From contig WGSR01000058.1 in assembly GCA_014871545.1 (NCBI GenBank), forward strand, positions 1-8,525: 8,525 nt of DNA, in the 5' to 3' direction. Numbering within the stretch: the stretch's first letter is position 1; the number at the start of each line of letters is the position of its first letter. Both the position numbers and the translations under genes were made by a program. The stretch is from Collinsella sp. Its GTDB lineage: Bacteria; Actinomycetota; Coriobacteriia; Coriobacteriales; Coriobacteriaceae. The notes under the pieces are model-generated. The model saw nothing but the letters and a program-made list of their open reading frames with translations, was not told the origin of the DNA and searched no databases. Positions 1 through 6,098 of the stretch are shown here, piece after piece.

Positions 1-2
1 GC

Positions 3-44
3 GGCAACATCGCCGCCGCGCCTACAAGAGAGGAATGTCCATGA
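3..44 (+). CDS. Possible 3' end of an upstream gene
   Basis: The reading frame starting at base 3 is open from the window edge and stops at TGA 42-44, encoding a 13-residue tail rich in Ala (it ends REECP). The stop would overlap the ATG at 41 in the ATGA arrangement typical of translationally coupled genes. Only 13 codons are visible, so the frame could be open by chance. The product cannot be identified. Confidence 0.25.
   Translation, partial: GNIAAAPTREECP
30..34 (+). promoter_or_regulatory. Ribosome binding site of the flavoenzyme gene
   Basis: GAGGA lies six bases before the ATG at 41 but directly abuts the in-frame ATG at 35. Normal Shine-Dalgarno spacing therefore favours the start at 41. 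Confidence 0.6.
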
Positions 45-2071
45 CCGCACCTGCATCCAAGTTGCTTCAGCCCATTACGGTTGGCCCCCTTGAGCTCAAA
101 AACCGCATTATGTTTCCGCCGCTGACCACCGGCTACGAGGAGCGTGACGGCTCCATTGGCGAGCGCAGCCTGGCTTTTTACGAGCGCTTGGCCCGTGGCG
201 GCGTGAGTTACATCGTCATCGGCGACGTTGCTCCCGTCATGACCGCAAGCCCCACGCCCAAGCTGGCGACCGACGCCCAGATCCCCACGTTTAAGGCCCT
301 GGCCGATGCCGTCCACAAGCACGGCGCCAAGGTCGCGCTGCAGCTGTTCCACCCCGAGTACGACGTGCCCGGTGTCGGCCGCATGGTCATGGGATCCATG
401 GCCGCCGCCAAGGCCGCGCAGGAGGCCAAGGCCGCCGGCGACGAGGAGACCTTTGCCGCCAAGATGGCCGAGTCCAACGAGATCCGCAACCAGGCCTACG
501 CCAAGCTGCACCACGACATGCAGCACTTTGTGAACGAGGCGAGTGTGGAGCAGCTCACCCAGATCAAGGAGGCTATCGCCGCCTCGGCCGCTCGCGCGCA
601 GCAGGCCGGGATCGATGCCATCGAGGTCCACGGCGACCGCCTGGTAGGTTCGCTGTGCTCGGCCATCCTCAACCAGCGCACCGACGAGTACGGCGGCTCG
701 TTCGAGAACCGCGTTCGCTACGCGCTGGAGGTCGTCGCTGCCATTAAGGAAGCCGCGCCGCAGCTGATGGTGGAGTACAAGCTCCCCGTGATCATGGAGA
801 ACCCCGACGGCACGCCGCGCGGCAAGGGCGGCCTGCAGCCCGACGAGGCCTGCGAGTTCGCCAAGCTGCTCGAGGGCGCGGGCATCGATATGATCCAGGT
901 CGCGCAGGCAAACCACACCGGCAACATGGGCGACACCATTCCGCCCATGGGCGCCATGCCCTACAACTGGACGCTGCCCGTGGCCGAGCGCGTCAAGGCC
1001 CTGGTCTCCGTGCCGGTGGCAACCGTGGGCCGCGTGGTTTCGGTCGAGGCCGGCGAGAAGATTCTGGAAGACGGCGCCGCCGACATCATCGCCTATGGCC
1101 GCTCGCTCATGTGCGACCCCGACATTGCGCTGAAGGCCGCCACGGGTGAGCCCATCCGCGAGTGCCTCAACTGCAACAAGGGCTGCGTCGACGCGATTCA
1201 AAACCGCAAGTACATCTCGTGCGTGCTCAATGCCGAGAACGGCGACGAGGCGACCGTTGCCATCAAGCCGGGCGAGGGCGACAAGAAGATCGCCGTGGTG
1301 GGCGGCGGCATCGCCGGCCTGGAGGCCGCGCGCGTGGCGGCCAAGCGCGGCTACGACGTGACCGTCTACGAGGCGAGCGATCATCTGGGCGGCCAGATTG
1401 TGCTGGCGGCTGCGCCTCCGCGCAAGGACGAGATCATGCGCTCGGTCGAGTACTACGAGAAGATTCTGCCTGGCCTGGGCGTGAAGGTTGAGCTCAGCCA
1501 TGCCGCTACCGCCGAGGACCTCAACGCCGCCGACGCCGCGATTGTGGCCGTGGGCGCGCACGACGTGGTCATCCCCGTTCCGGGTGCCGACTCGGAGAAG
1601 GTCGTCTCGAGCTGGGACGTGCTGGCCGGCAAGGTGGAGCTCAGCGGGCGCGTCGCCGTCATTGGCGGTGGCCTGGTGGGCACCGAGACTGCCGAGTACC
1701 TGCTGCAGCACGGCTGCGAGGTGGCGATCGTGGAGATGCTCGACAAGATTGCCGCGGGCGAGTCCGAGACCATTCTGCCGCTGATTATGAGCGACTTTGC
1801 AGAGCACAACGTGGAGCAGCACGTGAAGACCCGCCTGACCGCCATTACCGACGAGGGCGTGGAGGCTGTTCGCACCACCGAGGACGGCGCCGAGGAGCCG
1901 GTGAAGATCGCCTGCGATTACGTGGTGATGGCTGTGGGCTCCAAGGCCAACGCGTTTGACCTGGACGGCGTGACGGTGCCCGTGACCTGCGTGGGCGACT
2001 GCTCGGGCGAGCGCACCGCCGACATTGCGAGTGCCATTCGCACGGCATATCACGCGGCCAACGAACTGTAG
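41..2071 (+). CDS. NAD(P)H-dependent flavin/[4Fe-4S] oxidoreductase, 2-enoate reductase / BaiCD-like family
   Basis: A 676-residue cytoplasmic flavoenzyme with the three-part layout of 2-enoate reductases, 2,4-dienoyl-CoA reductases and the bile-acid enzymes BaiCD/BaiH. Residues 1 to about 370 form the FMN TIM barrel (NRIMFPPL near the start, RTDEYGGSFENR after the active-site strand, GRSLMCDPD near its end). Cysteines 375, 378, 382 and 394 give the family's Cx2Cx3Cx11C [4Fe-4S] site. GGGIAG (421-426) begins the FAD domain, GGGLVG (542-547) the NAD(P)H domain, and a VGDCSG motif near the C-terminus closes the FAD fold. Family members reduce activated C=C bonds. The active-site motif reads H197-G-D-R-L-V rather than the usual HxxH/N-G-Y, and the segment between QLFH (101-104) and H197 carries roughly 30-35 extra residues rich in Ala, Lys and Glu, so the substrate cannot be named. 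The start at 41 is chosen from the ribosome binding site; ATG 35 is the alternative. A strong terminator follows. Confidence 0.9.
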   Translation: MTAPASKLLQPITVGPLELKNRIMFPPLTTGYEERDGSIGERSLAFYERLARGGVSYIVIGDVAPVMTASPTPKLATDAQIPTFKALADAVHKHGAKVALQLFHPEYDVPGVGRMVMGSMAAAKAAQEAKAAGDEETFAAKMAESNEIRNQAYAKLHHDMQHFVNEASVEQLTQIKEAIAASAARAQQAGIDAIEVHGDRLVGSLCSAILNQRTDEYGGSFENRVRYALEVVAAIKEAAPQLMVEYKLPVIMENPDGTPRGKGGLQPDEACEFAKLLEGAGIDMIQVAQANHTGNMGDTIPPMGAMPYNWTLPVAERVKALVSVPVATVGRVVSVEAGEKILEDGAADIIAYGRSLMCDPDIALKAATGEPIRECLNCNKGCVDAIQNRKYISCVLNAENGDEATVAIKPGEGDKKIAVVGGGIAGLEAARVAAKRGYDVTVYEASDHLGGQIVLAAAPPRKDEIMRSVEYYEKILPGLGVKVELSHAATAEDLNAADAAIVAVGAHDVVIPVPGADSEKVVSSWDVLAGKVELSGRVAVIGGGLVGTETAEYLLQHGCEVAIVEMLDKIAAGESETILPLIMSDFAEHNVEQHVKTRLTAITDEGVEAVRTTEDGAEEPVKIACDYVVMAVGSKANAFDLDGVTVPVTCVGDCSGERTADIASAIRTAYHAANEL

Positions 2072-2145
2072 CTAACTTCGCGGCCAGGCGGGGCGGTAGC
2101 ACGGATTCGTCTCGCCCGGCTGCGTCCCGTCGGGTGTCAATCGGT

Positions 2146-2186
2146 GCGGGGCCTGCAAGCGCAGCAGGTCCCGCCCTTTTTGTTTT
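2146..2186 (+). terminator. Rho-independent terminator after the flavoenzyme gene
   Basis: An 11-bp stem with one G-T wobble (2146-2156 with 2164-2174), a 7-base loop, then TTTTTGTTTT at 2177-2186. It lies 75 bases after the stop codon and should separate the flavoenzyme transcript from what follows. Confidence 0.85.
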
Positions 2187-2311
2187 GCTCCGGTGGATGG
2201 CAATGCGCGGTAATCATGAGGAGTGAGGACGTCTACTGCCTCGCAGATCACTCAAAATTATTGGGGGAGGGGTTAATAACTATATCCTCTATACCAAAGG
2301 ACACAAAGAGA

Positions 2312-2328
2312 TGCCAATTTTGTTGGCA
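2312..2328. repeat. Inverted repeat TGCCAA-N5-TTGGCA
   Basis: Perfect 6-base arms around a 5-base centre, about 185 bases upstream of the helix-turn-helix gene. It resembles a regulator half-site pair. A second palindrome sharing GCCAA lies at 2391-2404. No protein can be assigned to it. Confidence 0.4.
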
Positions 2329-2390
2329 AGCGAATGACGATTAGCTGCGAGTCAGCTACCAGCGTAAATAATCGATAAAGAAATGTCGTA

Positions 2391-2404
2391 ATTTGGTGCC
2401 AAAT
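2391..2404. repeat. Inverted repeat ATTTGG-TG-CCAAAT
   Basis: Perfect 6-base arms around a 2-base centre, in the AT-rich control region. Its GCCAA core is shared with the palindrome at 2312-2328, so the two may be related operator sites; this is inferred from sequence alone. Confidence 0.4.
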
Positions 2405-2457
2405 GCCCAGATAACGCCGCGTCTACTTTAATTAACTGCTTTGAGCAAACAGTAAAA

Positions 2458-2466
2458 TGCTACTAT
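2458..2466 (+). promoter_or_regulatory. Candidate extended -10 promoter of the helix-turn-helix gene
   Basis: TGCTACTAT fits the extended -10 form TG-N-TANNAT. The nearest -35-like hexamer, TTGAGC at 2441-2446, is only 14 bases from the -10 box, which is short, though an extended -10 can do without a good -35. The box lies 44 bases before the GTG start at 2511. Confidence 0.35.
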
Positions 2467-2490
2467 CTAACTTGCACGTAAGAAAGCAGA

Positions 2491-2501
2491 TTAACGGTTA
2501 A
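2491..2501. repeat. Palindrome TTAACGGTTAA at the start of the helix-turn-helix gene
   Basis: A perfect 5-base inverted repeat around a central G. Its right arm runs into AAGG (2500-2503), the likely ribosome binding site for the GTG at 2511. A protein bound here could block expression, so it is a candidate autoregulatory operator. A near match, TAACGTTAA, occurs before the hydrogenase operon at 3160-3168. Confidence 0.35.
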
Positions 2502-2510
2502 GGCTAAGAA

Positions 2511-2915
2511 GTGGCAGGTATGTCGGAAGCAACTAGGACTCGCACGCATGCGCCCGAGGTTAGGCAGCGCGCCGTCGAGATCCTCCAAGAGGAGGTCGGT
2601 CATCGCGCCCTCGCTGCGGAGCTTGGCATTCCCCAGGCCACGGCTCGTCAGTGGGCCCGCGCGTATGCCGTGGGCGGTGCCGACGCCGTTCTCAACGCCG
2701 GTTCGCATCATCACACCTATTCGTACGACGTAAAGCTCGCTGTGGTTAAGGACCGTCTGGAAAACGGCTTGACGGTTCGCGAGGCCATGATTAAGCACAA
2801 GATTCCCAGCGAGTCTTCGGTCAAGGCTTGGTGCCGTCAGTACCGCGAGAGCGGTGAGTCCGCACTGGTCGATAAGCCGCGCGGCCGCAAGCCACGCGTT
2901 AAAAAGGCGGAATAG
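2511..2915 (+). CDS. Small double helix-turn-helix protein, IS3-family OrfA-like, orphan
   Basis: A 134-residue basic protein with two tandem helix-turn-helix units, about residues 15-61 and 70-119. Both end in the same pattern, W-x3-Y-x3-G-x2-A-[LV] (W48/Y52/G56 and W107/Y111/G115), so the protein looks like an internal duplication. Two such units followed by RGRKPR are typical of the N-terminal DNA-binding part of IS3/IS150-type OrfA. The usual OrfA coiled-coil end is missing, no DDE-transposase OrfB follows, and no terminal inverted repeats are evident. It has its own terminator directly after the stop. It may be an insertion-sequence remnant or a DNA-binding protein in its own right; the sequence does not decide. 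The GTG start is chosen because AAGG lies seven bases upstream; ATG 2520 is the alternative, with poorer spacing. It lies just upstream of the hydrogenase operon, but a regulatory link is speculation. Confidence 0.75.
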   Translation: MAGMSEATRTRTHAPEVRQRAVEILQEEVGHRALAAELGIPQATARQWARAYAVGGADAVLNAGSHHHTYSYDVKLAVVKDRLENGLTVREAMIKHKIPSESSVKAWCRQYRESGESALVDKPRGRKPRVKKAE

Positions 2916-2927
2916 CGAACGGGATGG

Positions 2928-2950
2928 TGCGCCCACGGGGGCGCATTTTT
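2928..2950 (+). terminator. Rho-independent terminator after the helix-turn-helix gene
   Basis: TGCGCCC (2928-2934), loop ACGG, GGGCGCA (2939-2945), then TTTTT at 2946-2950, starting 13 bases after the stop codon. The stem is a perfect 7 bp. It implies that the downstream hydrogenase operon has its own promoter. Confidence 0.85.
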
Positions 2951-3015
2951 CTTGCCGCGCCAACTTTTTGGACCAGCGCGAGCCTATCGGGACATTCTCC
3001 AAAGTGGCCAATAAA

Positions 3016-3076
3016 CCGCGCGCAGTGGCCCGCGCGCCTGTCGCTGCGATAGGGGGGAGCGTCGCCTCTCTGCTCC
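3016..3076 (+). other. GC-rich stretch with small hairpins in the hydrogenase leader
   Basis: Three possible stems lie in a row: GCGCGC 3018-3023 with 3032-3037; CCTGTCG 3037-3043 with CGATAGG 3047-3053 (one G-T pair, 3-base loop); and GGAGC 3056-3060 with GCTCC 3072-3076. The first two share base 3037, so they compete slightly. None has a T-tract, so they are not ordinary terminators. The stretch matches no riboswitch class I recognise, and may lie upstream of the transcription start. Confidence 0.25.
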
Positions 3077-3147
3077 AAAGCGGACAGACTCCTTACCCCG
3101 TACGTCTAAAACTCCCCAGTTGACCGAAAACCCGCTGCCGCTACTCA

Positions 3148-3175
3148 TCAATTGAGCTATAACGTTAAACAATTG
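3148..3175 (+). promoter_or_regulatory. Palindrome cluster and -10-like box before the hydrogenase operon
   Basis: Within 28 bases lie TCAATTGA (3148-3155), TAACGTTA (3160-3167) and CAATTG (3170-3175), all perfect palindromes. The two CAATTG cores are exactly 21 bases apart, about two helical turns, which would put them on the same face of the DNA. TATAAC at 3158-3163 matches a -10 box in five of six positions but lacks a good -35 (TTGACC at 3120-3125 is too far upstream), as expected of an activator-dependent promoter. This is the likely control site of the ech operon; the regulator is unknown. Confidence 0.4.
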
Positions 3176-3189
3176 CAGCGTTTTTGCAT

Positions 3190-3196
3190 GGGGGAG
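3190..3196 (+). promoter_or_regulatory. Ribosome binding site of the hydrogenase fusion gene
   Basis: GGGGGAG ends seven bases before the ATG at 3204, a normal spacing. It supports that start for the fused membrane subunit. Confidence 0.6.
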
Positions 3197-3203
3197 TGAT
3201 GGT

Positions 3204-6086
3204 ATGACGCTACTGTATTTCCTTACCCTGTTTCCGCTGGTACCGGCGCTGGGCATGCTGTTCGCGCGCGGCGACCGCGCCCGCGATGCGGTGGGGCTCA
3301 TAGGTTCCGGCATTATTATGGCGGTGACAGTTGTAGTCGCCGTCATGTTTTTTGGCATGGGTCCGCAGAGCTTTGAGGTTGCCTCCGGCACCTCGCATGT
3401 GCTCTCGATCATCAGCTCCGTCATTGACGTCATCCTGTGCGCCGTAATCCTGTACAACGCGTACAAATATAGGAACGCGCTCACCACGGTGCTCGGCATA
3501 GTCCAGCTGGTGGGCTCGCTCGCCTTTGCAGCCATGACGTTGCCCGCGGCCGAAGCCGTCACGGCAACGCCGCTCTACCTGGACTACATGAGCGTGATCA
3601 TGGTGCTCGCCGTCGGCATCGTCGGCAGCCTAATCTGCGTGTATGCCTTGGGTTATATGAAGGACTTCCAGGCCCATGACGAGCACGAGGCCGCGCTGCG
3701 CGGGCAGACCGCGCCCGACCGTCGCCCGCAGTTCCTGGCGCTCATGTTCCTGTTCCTCTCGGCCATGTTCGTTATCGTGACGAGCGACAACCTTGAGTGG
3801 CTGTTCTGCGGCTGGGAAATCACCACCGTGTGCTCGTTCCTTATGATTGGCTACACGCGCACGCCCGAGGCCATTAAAAACGCCTTTACCCAGATCATCC
3901 TCAACATGCTGGGCGGCATCGCGTTTTTGGCCGGACTCATGTACCTGCACGTGAACGGCATGCCGCTGACCATCTCGGGCATGATTGAGCTTTCCGGCGC
4001 CGGAACCGCGCAGTCCGCGCTGCTGGTGATGCCGGTCATCCTGTTGTCGCTCGCCGCGCTCACCAAGGCCGCACAGATGCCGTTCCACACTTGGCTGTTA
4101 GGTGCCATGGTTGCCCCCACGCCCACGAGCGCCCTGCTGCACTCGTCAACCATGGTCAAAGCCGGCGTGTTCCTGATGGTCAAGCTGAGCCCGCTCTATG
4201 CCATCTATCCCGTGACCGGCTTTATGGTCACGAGCGTGGGCGCCATCACGTTTTTGCTCGCTGCCCTCATGGCCATCTCGCAGAGCAACGCCAAACGTGT
4301 GCTCGCGTACTCTACCATTTCCAACTTGGGCCTTATCAGCGCCTGCTTGGGTGTCGGCGCGCCCGAGGCCGTATGGGCCGCCATCTTCCTAATCCTGTTC
4401 CACACGGTGGCAAAGTCGCTGCTGTTCCTGTGCGTGGGCACGGCCGAGCATCATATCGGCAGCCGCAATATCGAGGACATGGACGGTATGTTCAGCCGCA
4501 TGCCGCACCTGACGCGCCTTATGATGCTGGGCATCATGGGCATGTTTGTGGCGCCGTTTGGCATGCTCGTGTCCAAGTGGGGTGCCCTGGTGGCGTTTGC
4601 TCAGACCGGCAACGTGCTCATGATCATGGTGCTGGCCTTTGGCTCTGCCGCGACGTTCTACTTCTGGGGCAAGTGGCTTGCCAAGCTTTCGGGCGTCGAC
4701 CCCACGGCTCAAAACGTTGAGGTCAATGTCCATAAGACCGAATGGATGGCCCTCAACACCATCGCCGCGCTACTGATTCTGTGCTGCGTGGCGTTCCCGG
4801 TTATCTCGAGCGGCCTGGTGTCGCCTTACTTGGCCATGGTGTTTGGCCGCGTGCCGTACGTTATTGGCAAGGACGCCATGTATCTGATGGTGGTTATCGT
4901 GGCGTTTATCGCCGTGGTGCTGCTGACTTCATTCCGCGTGAGCAATAAGCCGCACGTCAACGTGTACCTTTCGGGCGTGGGAACCGACAAATATCGCCAT
5001 TTCCGCGGCTCGATGGGACACGAGGTGAAGGCCGAAAAGCGCAATTGGTACTCGGAGGACGCCCTTGGCGAGAAGCGTATCGGCCCCGCGGGCAGCGTCG
5101 TGTGCTGCAGCATTATCTTGTTTGCGCTGCTGTGTTGCGCGTGGATTGGACCCGAGAGACTTGCTATGAGCGCGCCCTCGGTGTTGCGCGGCAAGTATTT
5201 TGAAGGTTCGGGCGTCGTGGGCATCTTTATAGGCACCGTGGCGTTTGCCTTGATTGCGCCGCTTGTGGGCGGCCTGATCGACGGCGTTGACCGCAAGCTT
5301 TCGGCCCGCATGCAGGGCCGCGTGGGCCCGCGCCTGCTCCAGCCTTTCTACGATGTGGCCAAGCTGCTGCGCAAGGCCCCCGCCAGCGTAAACACCATGG
5401 ACGATACCTACATGGCGTGCGCGCTCATCTTTACCGTGGTGGGCGGCGGCATCTTTGTGTCGGGTTCCAACACGCTGTTGTGCGCTTTTATGGTGACCCT
5501 CGCTGCGATCTTTGTGGTGTTGGCGTCCGCCTCGACGCAAAGCCCGTTTGCCCAGGTCGGCGCCGACCGTGAGCTGCTGCAGGTCATGAGTTACGAGCCC
5601 GCCGTTTTGCTGATGAGCGTGGGCCTGTACCTTGCCACCGACAGCTTCGATTCCATCGCCGTGACGGGGCAGTCGGCCCCCATCATCGTGTACAGCGCGC
5701 CCATTTTCCTCGCGCTGCTCGCGGTGCTCACCATCAAGCTGCGCAAGTCGCCGTTTGACCTTTCGTACTCGCATCACGCGCATCAGGAGATTGTCCAAGG
5801 TGTCGCCACCGAGATGAGCGGCGGCACGCTGGCCAAGATGACCCTTATGCACTGGTGCGAGACCGTGCTGTTTTTGATGTGGGTGGGCATGTTCTTTGTT
5901 TGGGACAACCCGGTGAGCTGGGTCGTAGCCCTGGTCGTGATGGCTGCGACGTATTTTGTCGAGGTGCTGATCGACAACACCTTCGCACGCAGCACCTGGC
6001 GCAGCTGCTTTAGGCTCGGATGGGGCGTGGCGCTGGTGTTTGGCCTGCTCAACCTTATGCCCATCCTCGTCGATGTTTTTATTTAG
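3204..6086 (+). CDS. Fused EchA-EchB membrane subunit of energy-converting [NiFe] hydrogenase
   Basis: A 960-residue polytopic membrane protein that joins two normally separate subunits. Residues 1 to about 650 are EchA/HyfB/NuoL-like, the antiporter-type proton pump: the TM5 glutamate is E205 in GWEITTVCSF, the TM7 lysine K288 is in TKAAQMPFHTW, followed by H313 and K319 in LLHSSTMVKAG, K364, and H400/K404 in FHTVAKSLLF. Residues from about 665 to 960 are EchB/NuoH-like: DRKLSARMQGRVGP (696-709), LLQPFYDVAKL (711-721) and PFDLSYSHHAHQE (850-862), the last typical of Ech anchors. The halves meet in a hydrophilic loop at roughly 653-667 containing an in-frame Met655 that may be the old echB start; only a weak purine-rich stretch precedes it. 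No stop or frameshift is visible. The anchor half should hold the EchC-EchE arm and link electron transfer to ion pumping. The stop codon overlaps the ribosome binding site of echC. Confidence 0.92.
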   Translation: MTLLYFLTLFPLVPALGMLFARGDRARDAVGLIGSGIIMAVTVVVAVMFFGMGPQSFEVASGTSHVLSIISSVIDVILCAVILYNAYKYRNALTTVLGIVQLVGSLAFAAMTLPAAEAVTATPLYLDYMSVIMVLAVGIVGSLICVYALGYMKDFQAHDEHEAALRGQTAPDRRPQFLALMFLFLSAMFVIVTSDNLEWLFCGWEITTVCSFLMIGYTRTPEAIKNAFTQIILNMLGGIAFLAGLMYLHVNGMPLTISGMIELSGAGTAQSALLVMPVILLSLAALTKAAQMPFHTWLLGAMVAPTPTSALLHSSTMVKAGVFLMVKLSPLYAIYPVTGFMVTSVGAITFLLAALMAISQSNAKRVLAYSTISNLGLISACLGVGAPEAVWAAIFLILFHTVAKSLLFLCVGTAEHHIGSRNIEDMDGMFSRMPHLTRLMMLGIMGMFVAPFGMLVSKWGALVAFAQTGNVLMIMVLAFGSAATFYFWGKWLAKLSGVDPTAQNVEVNVHKTEWMALNTIAALLILCCVAFPVISSGLVSPYLAMVFGRVPYVIGKDAMYLMVVIVAFIAVVLLTSFRVSNKPHVNVYLSGVGTDKYRHFRGSMGHEVKAEKRNWYSEDALGEKRIGPAGSVVCCSIILFALLCCAWIGPERLAMSAPSVLRGKYFEGSGVVGIFIGTVAFALIAPLVGGLIDGVDRKLSARMQGRVGPRLLQPFYDVAKLLRKAPASVNTMDDTYMACALIFTVVGGGIFVSGSNTLLCAFMVTLAAIFVVLASASTQSPFAQVGADRELLQVMSYEPAVLLMSVGLYLATDSFDSIAVTGQSAPIIVYSAPIFLALLAVLTIKLRKSPFDLSYSHHAHQEIVQGVATEMSGGTLAKMTLMHWCETVLFLMWVGMFFVWDNPVSWVVALVVMAATYFVEVLIDNTFARSTWRSCFRLGWGVALVFGLLNLMPILVDVFI

Positions 6087-6098
6087 GAGGCGGCATCC

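Larger units (their letters stand above)
2187..2510 (+). other. AT-rich intergenic region without a convincing gene
   Basis: This stretch is visibly richer in A and T than the flanking genes. I see no coding region with family similarity on either strand and no tRNA. It holds several short perfect palindromes (TGCCAA-N5-TTGGCA, ATTTGG-TG-CCAAAT, TAGCT-N7-AGCTA at 2342-2358, TTAATTAA at 2428-2435, TTAACGGTTAA at 2491-2501) and a candidate extended -10 promoter. It most likely serves as the control region of the helix-turn-helix gene at 2511. An AT-rich gap beside a transposase-like gene could also mark an old insertion site. Confidence 0.5.

Noticed and set aside
2144..2344. 66-codon open frame on the + strand in the AT-rich gap
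   Set aside because: Its start lies inside the terminator stem of the flavoenzyme gene, it lacks a convincing ribosome binding site, and the product resembles no family.
2187..2510. Complete insertion sequence or att site around the helix-turn-helix gene
   Set aside because: I found no orfB, no matching terminal inverted repeats and no target-site duplication that could be paired by eye.
2463..3011. 182-codon open frame on the - strand
   Set aside because: It is antisense to the helix-turn-helix gene and its terminator and shows no recognisable motif; the + strand gene has clear family features.
2984..3562. 192-codon open frame on the - strand spanning the ech leader
   Set aside because: It covers the 5' end of the fused membrane subunit in reverse, has low-complexity Ser/Thr/Met content and no domain.
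3204..6086. Complex I (nuo) operon as an alternative to hydrogenase
   Set aside because: The NuoD-like subunit keeps all four nickel-binding cysteines (RICGIC and DPCISC), the NuoB-like subunit has CxxC rather than CC, and the anchor has the Ech-type SHHAHQE motif.
5166..6086. Separate echB gene starting at the in-frame ATG 5166
   Set aside because: The upstream frame runs through without a stop, and only a weak purine-rich stretch precedes this ATG, unlike the strong ribosome binding sites of the other ech genes. A fusion is the simpler reading.
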